DNA of 10,489 bases, from the NCBI GenBank assembly GCA_036796255.1, contig DAIRDH010000089.1, positions 1-10,489 of the forward strand, read 5' to 3'. Source of the stretch: T3Sed10-241 sp036796255. Its GTDB lineage: Bacteria; Bacteroidota; Bacteroidia; Flavobacteriales_D; Cryomorphaceae. This document shows positions 5,177-10,489 of this stretch, piece after piece (within the stretch, counting starts at the first letter, position 1; each line of letters starts with the position of its first letter). Both the position numbers and the translations under genes were made by a program. The notes beneath the pieces were generated by a model. The model saw only the letters and a program-made list of their open reading frames with translations, searched no databases and was not told the origin of the DNA.

Positions 5177-6259
5177 TCAACCTTCATTCACCGTCGCTAC
5201 TTCATGATCAATACCACGCAACCAAATCACAAGAAGCCGGTACCCCACACCAAGAATCACAGGCCCGAGGAAGAGCCCCAGGATACCATAGCTTAACAAT
5301 CCACCAATTGAACCCAGTAAAACAACAAGCATAGGAAGGTTGAGGCCCCTGCCCATCAAGACAGGCTTAAGGATATTATCGCTCACGGACACGATGATAT
5401 TCCATATCAAAAACAAGACAGCCGGAGTAGTGTCATAATTGGAAAACCCATAAATCACTGCCCCGATGCAAACAGGTACGGCCCCTACCTGAATCAATGC
5501 GAGAAATAAAACCAGAAGAGTCCAAATACCGGCAAATGGAATGCCCATTACGAAAAAACCAATTCCAGCAAGGGTGGTTTGAATGACGGCAACTCCAAGG
5601 ACACCGCTCACCACGGAGCGAACCGTTTTTTCCATCAAGATCGCAAACTCAGCCCCTTGTTCGCCGGCAAGCCTTCTCCCAAGCGTGATACCCAGCGATT
5701 GCCTGTCAGAGGTATAAACCAGTAAAACACCTGCAATAATCAAGGATCCGATGAATAAAAAGACCGTAGTGGCAGCGCTACGGATAATACCCAAGACGAA
5801 TTGACCCGATTTGATAATCTCATCCTTGTGACGCGATATATAGTCTTGCTTGTCTTCAGATAAATCGACGAGGCCATTGTAAACCTTCTCACCAATTATT
5901 GGCCAGTCCTTAATCCTTTCGTCCGGAACCAAATGCTCGAAAGTCGATGCATCAAATGTTTGAGAGAGTTGCCGCACATTGTTCACCAGCGCATCTACCA
6001 CAAATCCAAAAGGACCTGCGATGATAGCGAGAAAAAATAAGGTGATGAGCGTCGCGGAAAGCTTCTGCCTGTTTTTGAGCCGGGCGGCGAGCCAGCTGTG
6101 CACGGGCGCAAGGGCTATGGCGAGAATCAAGGACCAAACCACCAGTGTGATCAGCGGCCTAAGTATCTGAAACGAATATATAGCAATGACAAAAATCATA
6201 AACAGTTTCAGAAGGATGTTGAGCACCTGATTCCAGTTGGGAGTAGGGTCGTTTTTCAT
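5177..6259 (-). CDS. AI-2E family transporter (PerM/DUF20-type permease)
   Basis: This 360-aa inner-membrane protein is of normal length for the AI-2E/PerM family. An N-terminal block of hydrophobic helices (about residues 13-52 and 67-90) is followed by the family's long polar stretch (about 95-155). Further helices follow at about 160-182, 214-240, 243-275 and 282-345. The C-terminal family signature is clear: SDNILKPVLMGRGLNLPMLVVLLGSIGGLLSYGILGLFLGPVIL (about 292-335). Named members include TqsA and a sodium/proton antiporter. The name reflects the E. coli autoinducer-2 exporter and does not prove that AI-2 is the substrate here. It starts at the ATG at 6259 behind a good promoter match and appears monocistronic. 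Confidence 0.93.
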   Translation of the reverse strand: MKNDPTPNWNQVLNILLKLFMIFVIAIYSFQILRPLITLVVWSLILAIALAPVHSWLAARLKNRQKLSATLITLFFLAIIAGPFGFVVDALVNNVRQLSQTFDASTFEHLVPDERIKDWPIIGEKVYNGLVDLSEDKQDYISRHKDEIIKSGQFVLGIIRSAATTVFLFIGSLIIAGVLLVYTSDRQSLGITLGRRLAGEQGAEFAILMEKTVRSVVSGVLGVAVIQTTLAGIGFFVMGIPFAGIWTLLVLFLALIQVGAVPVCIGAVIYGFSNYDTTPAVLFLIWNIIVSVSDNILKPVLMGRGLNLPMLVVLLGSIGGLLSYGILGLFLGPVILGVGYRLLVIWLRGIDHEVATVNEG

Positions 6260-6281
6260 AGGTTGGGAGATTGATTCGATT

Positions 6282-6311
6282 CAAATATCTGATTTAATGT
6301 GATAAGTTCAA
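6282..6311 (-). promoter_or_regulatory. Promoter of the AI-2E transporter gene
   Basis: On the minus strand TTG (6311-6309) is followed after 19 bases by GATATTTG (6289-6282). This matches TAnnTTTG except at the first base, with ideal spacing to the -33 TTG. The predicted transcript would have a leader of about 16 nt before the ATG at 6259. Confidence 0.5.
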
Positions 6312-6490
6312 TTGGCTCATGAAAATAAAGCAAAGTGCGCATTTGGTTGCGGACTTTGATGCAATAGATTCGCTGCTAGGCAGGGGCATCCCAGCCCATC
6401 ATCGCTGGCCATGTTAAGTGAAAGAGACCTTTTTGCCGCGAAAAATATGTTTAGAATAAGACCCTAAATGACCGATGCGAAAACATTCCT

Positions 6491-6498
6491 TAAATTTG
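6491..6498 (+). promoter_or_regulatory. Bacteroidota -7 element for the DUF4399 lipoprotein gene
   Basis: TAAATTTG matches TAnnTTTG exactly and lies 17 bp before the ATG at 6516. It lies downstream of the in-frame ATG at 6468, which argues that 6468 is not the start. No good TTG is found at the -33 position. The same ten bases, TAAATTTGCG, recur at 9472-9481 before another lipoprotein gene. Confidence 0.55.
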
Positions 6499-6515
6499 CG
6501 CAAAACCCAAGTAAA

Positions 6516-6998
6516 ATGAAAAACCTTTTAATGATTTTGACGGCAAGCGCCTTTATGACCGCATGCGGTGGCAATAGCCCTGATAGCAATACGCAAGATG
6601 TACACGAAGGGCACGACCACGATATGGCCACTTCAGGGGCCGCGGAGGTTCCGGCTGTTCCCGCAGGTGCATCGGTGTACTTTGACAATCTTGAGGATGG
6701 CGCTACACTAAGCTCGCCAGTATATGTTTCTTTTGGAATAAAAGGCATGGAAGTTGAACCTGCCGGACTGGTGAAAGAAGGATTTGGCCACCACCATTTC
6801 ATTATTGATGGCGCCGCAACACCCTTTGGTGAAGCCGTTCCTGCTGATGATACCCACATTCACTACGGAGGCGGACAAACAGGCGATACCCTCACCTTAA
6901 GTCCTGGAGCCCACACCCTCATACTTCAGTTTGCTGATGGCCTTCACCGCTCCTATGGTGAGCAAATGAGCGCGGAGATTTCTGTGATGGTAGAATAA
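6516..6998 (+). CDS. DUF4399-domain lipoprotein, histidine-rich
   Basis: The start at 6516 (160 aa) is preferred to 6468. It gives a compact lipoprotein signal (MKNLLMILTASAFMTAC, Cys17), and a -7 element lies between the two ATGs. After the lipid-anchored cysteine comes a low-complexity linker with the histidine cluster HEGHDHD (about 31-37). The DUF4399 domain then runs from about residue 50 to the end, with VYFDNLEDGATLSSPVYVSFGI-type strands, GHHHFIIDG (about 88-96), THIHYGGGQT (about 111-120) and the SPGAHTLILQFADGLHRSY strand pair (about 126-144). The many histidines at loop positions suggest metal binding, but no activity is established for this family. The gene stands alone and ends at the hairpin terminator at 7027-7055. 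Confidence 0.88.
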   Translation: MKNLLMILTASAFMTACGGNSPDSNTQDVHEGHDHDMATSGAAEVPAVPAGASVYFDNLEDGATLSSPVYVSFGIKGMEVEPAGLVKEGFGHHHFIIDGAATPFGEAVPADDTHIHYGGGQTGDTLTLSPGAHTLILQFADGLHRSYGEQMSAEISVMVE

Positions 6999-7026
6999 GT
7001 TCAAATTTACAGCGCACCCTATAAAT

Positions 7027-7055
7027 GCAAAGGCCGCGCAGTGCGCGGCCTTTGC
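7027..7055. terminator. Bidirectional hairpin terminator
   Basis: A perfect 13-bp GC-rich stem (GCAAAGGCCGCGC at 7027-7039 with GCGCGGCCTTTGC at 7043-7055) is closed by the 3-nt loop AGT. TATTT follows on the plus strand and ATTTATA on the minus strand. It lies 28 bp after the DUF4399 stop and about 100 bp after the minus-strand lipoprotein stop, between convergent genes. Confidence 0.85.
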
Positions 7056-7152
7056 TATTTCAGGAACTGGGCACCACGCCATGAGACTGGTACCAGCACA
7101 TGTCGGAATCTTTGGGGAATTTCCTGAAGCATGCGAATTCAATCTGATACAC

Positions 7153-8148
7153 TCAAAAATTACTCCCATCGAGCCTTGTGCCCGGGCTAAACAAAGCTCC
7201 ATTTGCTTCAGGAATGGTAGGATGCCTCGCAAAGTCACCAGTGATATCCGGGTTGCGGGTGTATGCTTCATCCGGGTTTCCGGAAAGGGGGTTGATGTCG
7301 AATTCAGCAATGATATTCCCTTCTGCATCGGCGACGATAAGTATGTCGCCCGCATTGTTCAGGTTCAACTGACCTTCGCTGGCAGTTTGTACAATAGACC
7401 CGCCAAAAGCACCAGTCGGTGTGCCTCCACCGAAAACCACGATGGCACTGTTGCCTGGTACAACGGTCCCTTCAGGAAAAATATGCCGCACCATGGACGC
7501 ATCTGACAAGGTGTAGCCGCTAATGTCAAGATCAAGGCCATCATTGTACAATTCAGCAAATTCATCTTCCAATGGATCACGAATGCCGTCGTTGTTGGCG
7601 TCTCCCGCCGAGCCCGCTGCAGGGTCATAGAGGACTTCATTGATAATCAGGCCAAGGAAAGGACAGCCGTTGTTCTCCACTGGGCCGGCCTCATCGGGAC
7701 ATTCATCTTCACAGTTGGCCACCCCATCGCCATCCCGGTCGCCCAGGCAGTCGATCATCTGTATCACAACCTCTGTTTCACCGCCCACCAGCGCGTTGCG
7801 GGCAGAAATGAGGTCAACTTGAATAAATCTTGCTGAGGTATCACTGGTCTGAATTCCTACCAGGGTGATAGAACCCGATGTTTGGCCCGAGGGCACCCTT
7901 ATTTCATTTGGCGGGTTTTGGTAATCTACTCCGGCCACTGCCGTTCCGGAATACTGCACACTTACAGATACTTCCTCACTCGAAGGGCCATTGAGCCGGG
8001 CAATTATCTCTACAGTTCCACCTGCAAAATCGAGCGTTGTGGCTGAAGTGTCAAGTGTCACCGTTGGCGCTACATCATCTGTTTCACAGGCCTGGAAAAG
8101 CAACATAGAAAGTGATGCGAGAATAAAGGTTTTGATGACTTTGGACAT
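7153..8148 (-). CDS. Surface lipoprotein: Calx-beta-like, TSP3 and lamin-tail domains
   Basis: This 331-aa protein starts with a lipoprotein signal ending LLFQAC (Cys21) and then acidic residues (ETDD), which in Bacteroidota often mark lipoproteins for the outer surface. Residues about 28-132 form a Calx-beta-like sandwich with the diagnostic SGTAVAGVDY (67-76) and SGSITL strand. Residues 136-162 are a thrombospondin type 3 calcium-binding repeat (DRDGDGVANCEDECPD). A lamin-tail domain (LTD) covers about 166-290, with LIINEVLYDP at 167-176, FAELYND and ISGYTLSD, and NAGDILIVAD near 255-264. An EF-hand-like acidic loop, DANNDGIRDPLED, is inserted at 183-195. The protein ends FSPGTRLDGSNF, a typical end for LTD proteins. 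It starts 43 bp after the porin stop on the same strand and was probably co-transcribed with it. It is likely a calcium-stabilised structural or adhesion protein; no enzymatic residues are seen. Confidence 0.85.
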   Translation of the reverse strand: MSKVIKTFILASLSMLLFQACETDDVAPTVTLDTSATTLDFAGGTVEIIARLNGPSSEEVSVSVQYSGTAVAGVDYQNPPNEIRVPSGQTSGSITLVGIQTSDTSARFIQVDLISARNALVGGETEVVIQMIDCLGDRDGDGVANCEDECPDEAGPVENNGCPFLGLIINEVLYDPAAGSAGDANNDGIRDPLEDEFAELYNDGLDLDISGYTLSDASMVRHIFPEGTVVPGNSAIVVFGGGTPTGAFGGSIVQTASEGQLNLNNAGDILIVADAEGNIIAEFDINPLSGNPDEAYTRNPDITGDFARHPTIPEANGALFSPGTRLDGSNF

Positions 8149-8191
8149 GGTATTTCGTTTTTTAGGACTTATTGAACCTGTAATGCGGGTA

Positions 8192-8836
8192 TTAGAAAAT
8201 CACCTGAAAGAGGAGCTCTGCGCGATCCATTGATGCTCGCTCAGGATTGTTGAATGAGGTATAGGCCAGTGATATTTTGGCAGACTGACCTTTGAAATAG
8301 CGCGAAAAGCCGAAGGACCAGCCTGTATTGTCGCGAATCACCGACGCTTCATTCTGATCAAACTCTGGTGCAACTCCGAAAAAGCGTGCGTCGAGGCCAT
8401 AGCCGGTTCTGGTGGCATAGCCTGCCTGGATATTGTACCCTGTACCCAGTGCAAGATATTGACTTATTTCGGTTGGGATCAGCGGATTGATGCCATCGCC
8501 TGATTTGTAAATGCCATCCAGATTGGTGGCCGTGGCAACAACGTACTCACCTAAGAATGAAAAGCCCATGTACTTCACAAGCAAGTCTCCATAGAGCTGG
8601 CGGTAATCTGGAAATGCAAGTCCGCCATCATTGTTATACAACAAGAAGCTTCCATGCCCCTCACCCACGGGGTCGCTGGCACCTCGGTTGAAGCTGGCAG
8701 CACCACCAATTGCCATCTTGAGGGTTTGCTCATGGGCAAGGTCGGCCACCTGCCCGTTGTTGCCGGCTTGAAACATCCCGAAGGGATATACATCGAGCCT
8801 TCCGGCAAATTTGTTGCCACCAAAATCCACATCGCG
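8192..8836 (-). pseudogene. 5'-truncated porin (OprO/OprP-like), C-terminal half only
   Basis: From about 8836 downward the minus strand encodes about 214 residues with the pattern of a phosphate-selective porin O/P barrel: DVDFGGNKFAGRLDVYPFG, YRQLYGDLLVKYMGFSFLGEYV, GTGYNIQAGY, WSFGFSRYFKGQSAKISLAY, and the final strand DRAELLFQVIF with the C-terminal Phe of outer-membrane barrels. Full-length members are about 380-450 residues and begin with a signal peptide. Here the frame stays open upstream to 9106, but that part is antisense to a GH16/T9SS gene fragment and has no porin character. The N-terminal half has therefore been lost at a breakpoint between about 8837 and 8846. The gene lies just upstream of the lamin-tail lipoprotein, so its loss may also have removed the operon promoter. 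Confidence 0.8.
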
Positions 8837-8845
8837 CGAATCGGC

Positions 8846-9280
8846 GTGGTGCATTACATCTACCAACCTCCGGTGAAAAATGCCGACACCTGGCCCTTTG
8901 ACGCCGAACAATACCTCATTATGAATCTGGCCATTTTGCCCACCATCGATCCATCCTTTACCGAAAGTGCGCTGGAGGTGGATTATATAAGGGTTTATCA
9001 AAAAAGCCCCCTCGTAACAGGTGTAGCAAAAACTATGAGCGCTGTGCCGGCTTTTCCAAATCCCGTGAATGATCATCTCAATGTGCAGCTGAACAAGGCA
9101 GTGCACGGCCCCGTGACCTTCGAAGTGTACAACATGCTGGGTTCCCTAATGCATACCGAGGTAGTCAACGTGGATCACGGAACTGCGCAACTCCGGAATT
9201 TGGACGCCTTGCCGAAAGGCGTGTACATCATCGCTTCCGCAAATGCGGGTGTGAGCGAAACGGTGAAATTTGTGAAGTAA
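8846..9280 (+). pseudogene. 5'-truncated glycoside hydrolase family 16 with T9SS sorting domain
   Basis: From about 8846 the plus strand encodes the end of a GH16 (laminarinase/beta-glucanase-type) catalytic domain: VVHYIYQPPVKNADTWPFDAEQYLIMNLAI, then EVDYIRVYQ, the last strand of the jelly roll. A type A T9SS C-terminal sorting domain follows (VPAFPNPVNDHLNVQL, FEVYNMLG, LPKGVYII, ending ETVKFVK), which directs secretion through the gliding-associated type IX system. About 144 codons remain; the signal peptide and the ExDxxE catalytic region are missing. Upstream of 8846 the frame stays open to 8654, but that part is antisense to the porin fragment. The piece is therefore a 3' remnant abutting the porin remnant head to head. 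Confidence 0.85.
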
Positions 9281-9284
9281 ACAG

Positions 9285-9419
9285 GAGGATGGGGGTATTA
9301 GTGGCAATTTCCACTGATGGTTTGATTGCACAATGGGGTGTATTGTCGTCGCCAACCAAGAAATGGACGAGTTGTATAAAGCCGTTGAAGTGGTTACAAG
9401 GATTGAGATAAAGCATTAG
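9285..9419 (+). pseudogene. 3' remnant of an L,D-transpeptidase (YkuD) gene with an in-frame stop
   Basis: In one plus frame the sequence reads GGISGNFH, stop (TGA at 9315-9317), then WFDCTMGCIVVANQEMDEL, YKAV, and finally TRIEIKH before TAG at 9417-9419. It matches the C-terminal catalytic motif of YkuD/ErfK L,D-transpeptidases, typically DWTxGCIAxxNEEMDEL...GTxIEI. The catalytic cysteine would be the TGT at 9339-9341. The usual upstream catalytic histidine region and all of the N-terminus are absent. It starts within a few bases of the GH16 stop on the same strand. The match rests on the short motif, but the order and spacing are specific to the family. Confidence 0.7.
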
Positions 9420-9471
9420 ACATAGGTTTTCATCTTCCCAAAAGCTGCTCAAGAAGACACATGCTTTTTTT

Positions 9472-9479
9472 TAAATTTG
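9472..9479 (+). promoter_or_regulatory. Bacteroidota -7 element for the lipoprotein gene at 9533
   Basis: TAAATTTG matches TAnnTTTG exactly, 53 bp before the ATG at 9533, and is preceded by a run of T. No TTG is found at the -33 position. The ten-base string TAAATTTGCG is identical to the one at 6491-6500. Confidence 0.5.
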
Positions 9480-9532
9480 CGAAATAGCTTGTCAAAAAAC
9501 ACTTCGTGTGCGAATCCACCAGAGGAGTATAT

Positions 9533-10126
9533 ATGAAAAACAGTAATGTTAAGCACTACAGGAAAAGATTACAATTCCTGGGCTGGTTCGTAATGGCAGT
9601 TATGCTATCATGCTGCGCCGCATTCGGCAGCAAAACGTTATACAAAACCACCGAGGAAGTCCAATTCCAGCCGAAAAAGGTTGGATATTGTCAAGTAGCC
9701 AATGAAAAAGAGCTCAATCAGCTCATTGGTCAAACGGGAACATGGTACAAAGAAGGGGTACAAGAAACCCTTGCCAAAAATAAGGTTGAGGCCCTTGAGT
9801 TCACACTGAATGATTACTCCGATTTTCAAGAATTGCAGCCTGACTCTATTGCAAAACTTTGTAAAGCTCATGAACTCGACGGCTTTGTAACCGGAAAATT
9901 AAGATTTGCCTTCATTAATTATTCCCTTACAGTGATACCTATTGGTCAAAGTCAAGACACCGAAGTAGAAGTGCAATATTTTGATTCTAATGGAAATCTA
10001 TTGATTCATACCAGCCACAACACCTACAATGGAAATTCTTATCCGGAGATGCCCGTCGCTACAAAGACCGTGTATGATGGAACCGCAGGGGCGTTGAAAA
10101 AAGTATTCAAGGAAATGAAGAAGTGA
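9533..10126 (+). CDS. Putative lipoprotein of unknown function
   Basis: The start at 9533 (197 aa) is set by an unusually good ribosome binding site for this phylum, AGAGGAG at 9521-9527, five bases before the ATG. The in-frame GTG at 9506 lies upstream of that site and is rejected. Residues about 13-28 form a basic-then-hydrophobic signal ending MLSCC, probably a lipidated cysteine at 27 or 28. The body alternates helices and strands: VANEKELNQLIGQTG, a conserved-looking LDGFVTGKLRF strand (about 114-124), EVQYFDSNGNLLIHTSH, and a final DGTAGALKKVFKEMKK helix. This layout resembles periplasmic lipoproteins with a CsgG/LpoB-like alpha-beta fold, but that is inference only. It looks intact, although gene fragments flank it on both sides. 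It appears monocistronic. Confidence 0.75.
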   Translation: MKNSNVKHYRKRLQFLGWFVMAVMLSCCAAFGSKTLYKTTEEVQFQPKKVGYCQVANEKELNQLIGQTGTWYKEGVQETLAKNKVEALEFTLNDYSDFQELQPDSIAKLCKAHELDGFVTGKLRFAFINYSLTVIPIGQSQDTEVEVQYFDSNGNLLIHTSHNTYNGNSYPEMPVATKTVYDGTAGALKKVFKEMKK

Positions 10127-10169
10127 ATAAGGCCGACGAGTCTTTCATTTTTCAGGTTTGAATCCACGT

Positions 10170-10329
10170 TCACTTCACCCCCCCTCATAAACCCCTCAAT
10201 CGCCTCATCACCATCACACAACGCCAACTGATTGATAAACGCACTGCCGAAAATAGCGCCGTCGGTATAGCAGCAGGCGGTGTCAAAGGTATCCTTGTCG
10301 GAAATGCCGAAACCGATGAGCCGGGGCTT
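10170..10329 (-). pseudogene. trpA: 3' remnant of tryptophan synthase alpha chain
   Basis: The minus strand encodes KPRLIGFGISDKDTFDTAC, then YTDGAIFGSAFINQL, then DEAIEGFMRG. This is the C-terminal part of TrpA: the phosphate-binding GFGIS segment, the GAIIGSAF strand and the last helix. TrpA releases indole from indole-3-glycerol phosphate in tryptophan synthesis. Only about 50 of roughly 255-265 residues remain, and the catalytic Glu and Asp of the N-terminal half are absent. Upstream of about 10330 the homology ends abruptly. At the 3' end, seven G residues (10178-10184) put the frame into an extended read-through. With six G it would end in MRGVK and TGA (10170-10172), a normal TrpA end, so a one-base homopolymer insertion or sequencing error is likely. 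No other trp genes are present. Confidence 0.8.
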
Positions 10330-10410
10330 TGCGGGCCCCACGATACGGAATAGCCCAAGCAGTCATCCCCGGCTGTTCCCATGGCAAACTCCCGGAACTT
10401 TTCCGTTTTT

Positions 10411-10432
10411 AGGTAAAAAACAATTACCTTAG
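10411..10432 (+). promoter_or_regulatory. Palindrome over the promoter region of the terminal gene
   Basis: AGGTAA (10411-10416) and TTACCT (10424-10429) form a perfect 6-bp inverted repeat with a 7-nt spacer. The right arm overlaps TACCTTAG (10425-10432), a one-mismatch version of TAnnTTTG, five bases before the ATG at 10437. This is where an antitoxin or other autoregulator would bind. Function is inferred from position. Confidence 0.4.
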
Positions 10433-10436
10433 TATC

Positions 10437-10489
10437 ATGACTGATTTAGACATCTACAACAAGCTGGCCAGCCTACCTGATGCCATGAA
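10437..10489 (+). CDS. Start of a DUF2281-type gene (partial), possible antitoxin
   Basis: Only the first 17 codons are in the window: MTDLDIYNKLASLPDAM followed by K. The spacing of LYxKLxxLPxxxK is characteristic of DUF2281 proteins, small proteins usually of 65-80 residues whose next residues are normally EEVxDFIEFL. Many are encoded next to PIN-domain or RelE-like toxin genes and are taken as antitoxins. A toxin gene would be expected within about 300 bp to the right, outside this window. The palindrome directly upstream agrees with autoregulation. The assignment rests on a short stretch. Confidence 0.5.
   Translation, partial: MTDLDIYNKLASLPDAM

Noticed and set aside
6319..6417. 32-codon plus-strand frame between the AI-2E gene and the DUF4399 gene
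   Set aside because: It has no ribosome binding site and no similarity I recognise; composition gives no support.
7056..7152. Remnant coding sequence downstream of the lamin-tail lipoprotein stop (about 30 open codons in two frames)
   Set aside because: Neither frame shows a recognisable family motif, and the lipoprotein ends naturally at DGSNF; kept as a curiosity only.
8654..8845. Plus-strand open frame upstream of the GH16 fragment
   Set aside because: It is antisense to porin-like sequence and does not resemble any part of GH16; only the sequence from about 8846 is genuine.
8837..9106. Extended minus-strand N-terminus of the porin frame (starting at 9106)
   Set aside because: It is antisense to clear GH16 and T9SS sorting-domain sequence, has no signal peptide and has no porin character, so it is an accidental open frame beyond the breakpoint.

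Overview
The window most likely comes from a Bacteroidota chromosome (Flavobacteriia/Cytophagia-like), probably an environmental or marine lineage. The evidence is a type IX secretion (T9SS) type A sorting domain at the end of a glycoside hydrolase, promoter elements matching the Bacteroidota consensus TAnnTTTG, several lipoproteins, an OprO/OprP-like porin and a lamin-tail-domain lipoprotein. There are no tRNA or rRNA genes, no CRISPR array and no recognisable transposase.

Layout. Positions 1-59 hold a 14-bp tandem repeat. Next come a secreted formylglycine-generating-enzyme-like protein (94-990, minus) and the 5' stub of an amidohydrolase gene (1124-1339, minus). A 400-bp non-coding stretch carries a strong three-arm inverted repeat. 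An outer-membrane-barrel protein of unknown role follows (1753-2838, plus).

The clearest functional unit is at 2894-4807. A HxlR-family repressor gene is divergent from two NAD(P)-binding Rossmann genes (SDR/NmrA type) that form an operon. The 74-bp shared control region holds promoter-like elements on both strands and a long inverted repeat. By analogy with YodB/QorR systems this looks like an electrophile- or quinone-responsive cassette.

An AI-2E family permease (5177-6259, minus) and a DUF4399 lipoprotein (6516-6998, plus) follow. A bidirectional hairpin terminator at 7027-7055 separates the DUF4399 gene from a minus-strand operon of a 5'-truncated porin and an intact Calx-beta/TSP3/lamin-tail lipoprotein.

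The right part (about 8200-10340) is rich in gene debris. A porin lacks its N-terminal half, and a GH16-plus-T9SS fragment abuts it head to head. An L,D-transpeptidase C-terminus has an in-frame stop, and a TrpA C-terminus lacks its 5' end and has a 7-G homopolymer shift at its 3' end. Between the last two sits an apparently intact lipoprotein gene (9533-10126). The window ends inside the first codons of a DUF2281-type gene (10437 onward), with a palindrome over its promoter region, as expected for an antitoxin.

I do not see a convincing new defence or biosynthetic system. The most notable pattern is the run of truncated genes. It points either to a rearrangement hotspot in the genome or to chimeric assembly, and read mapping would separate the two.
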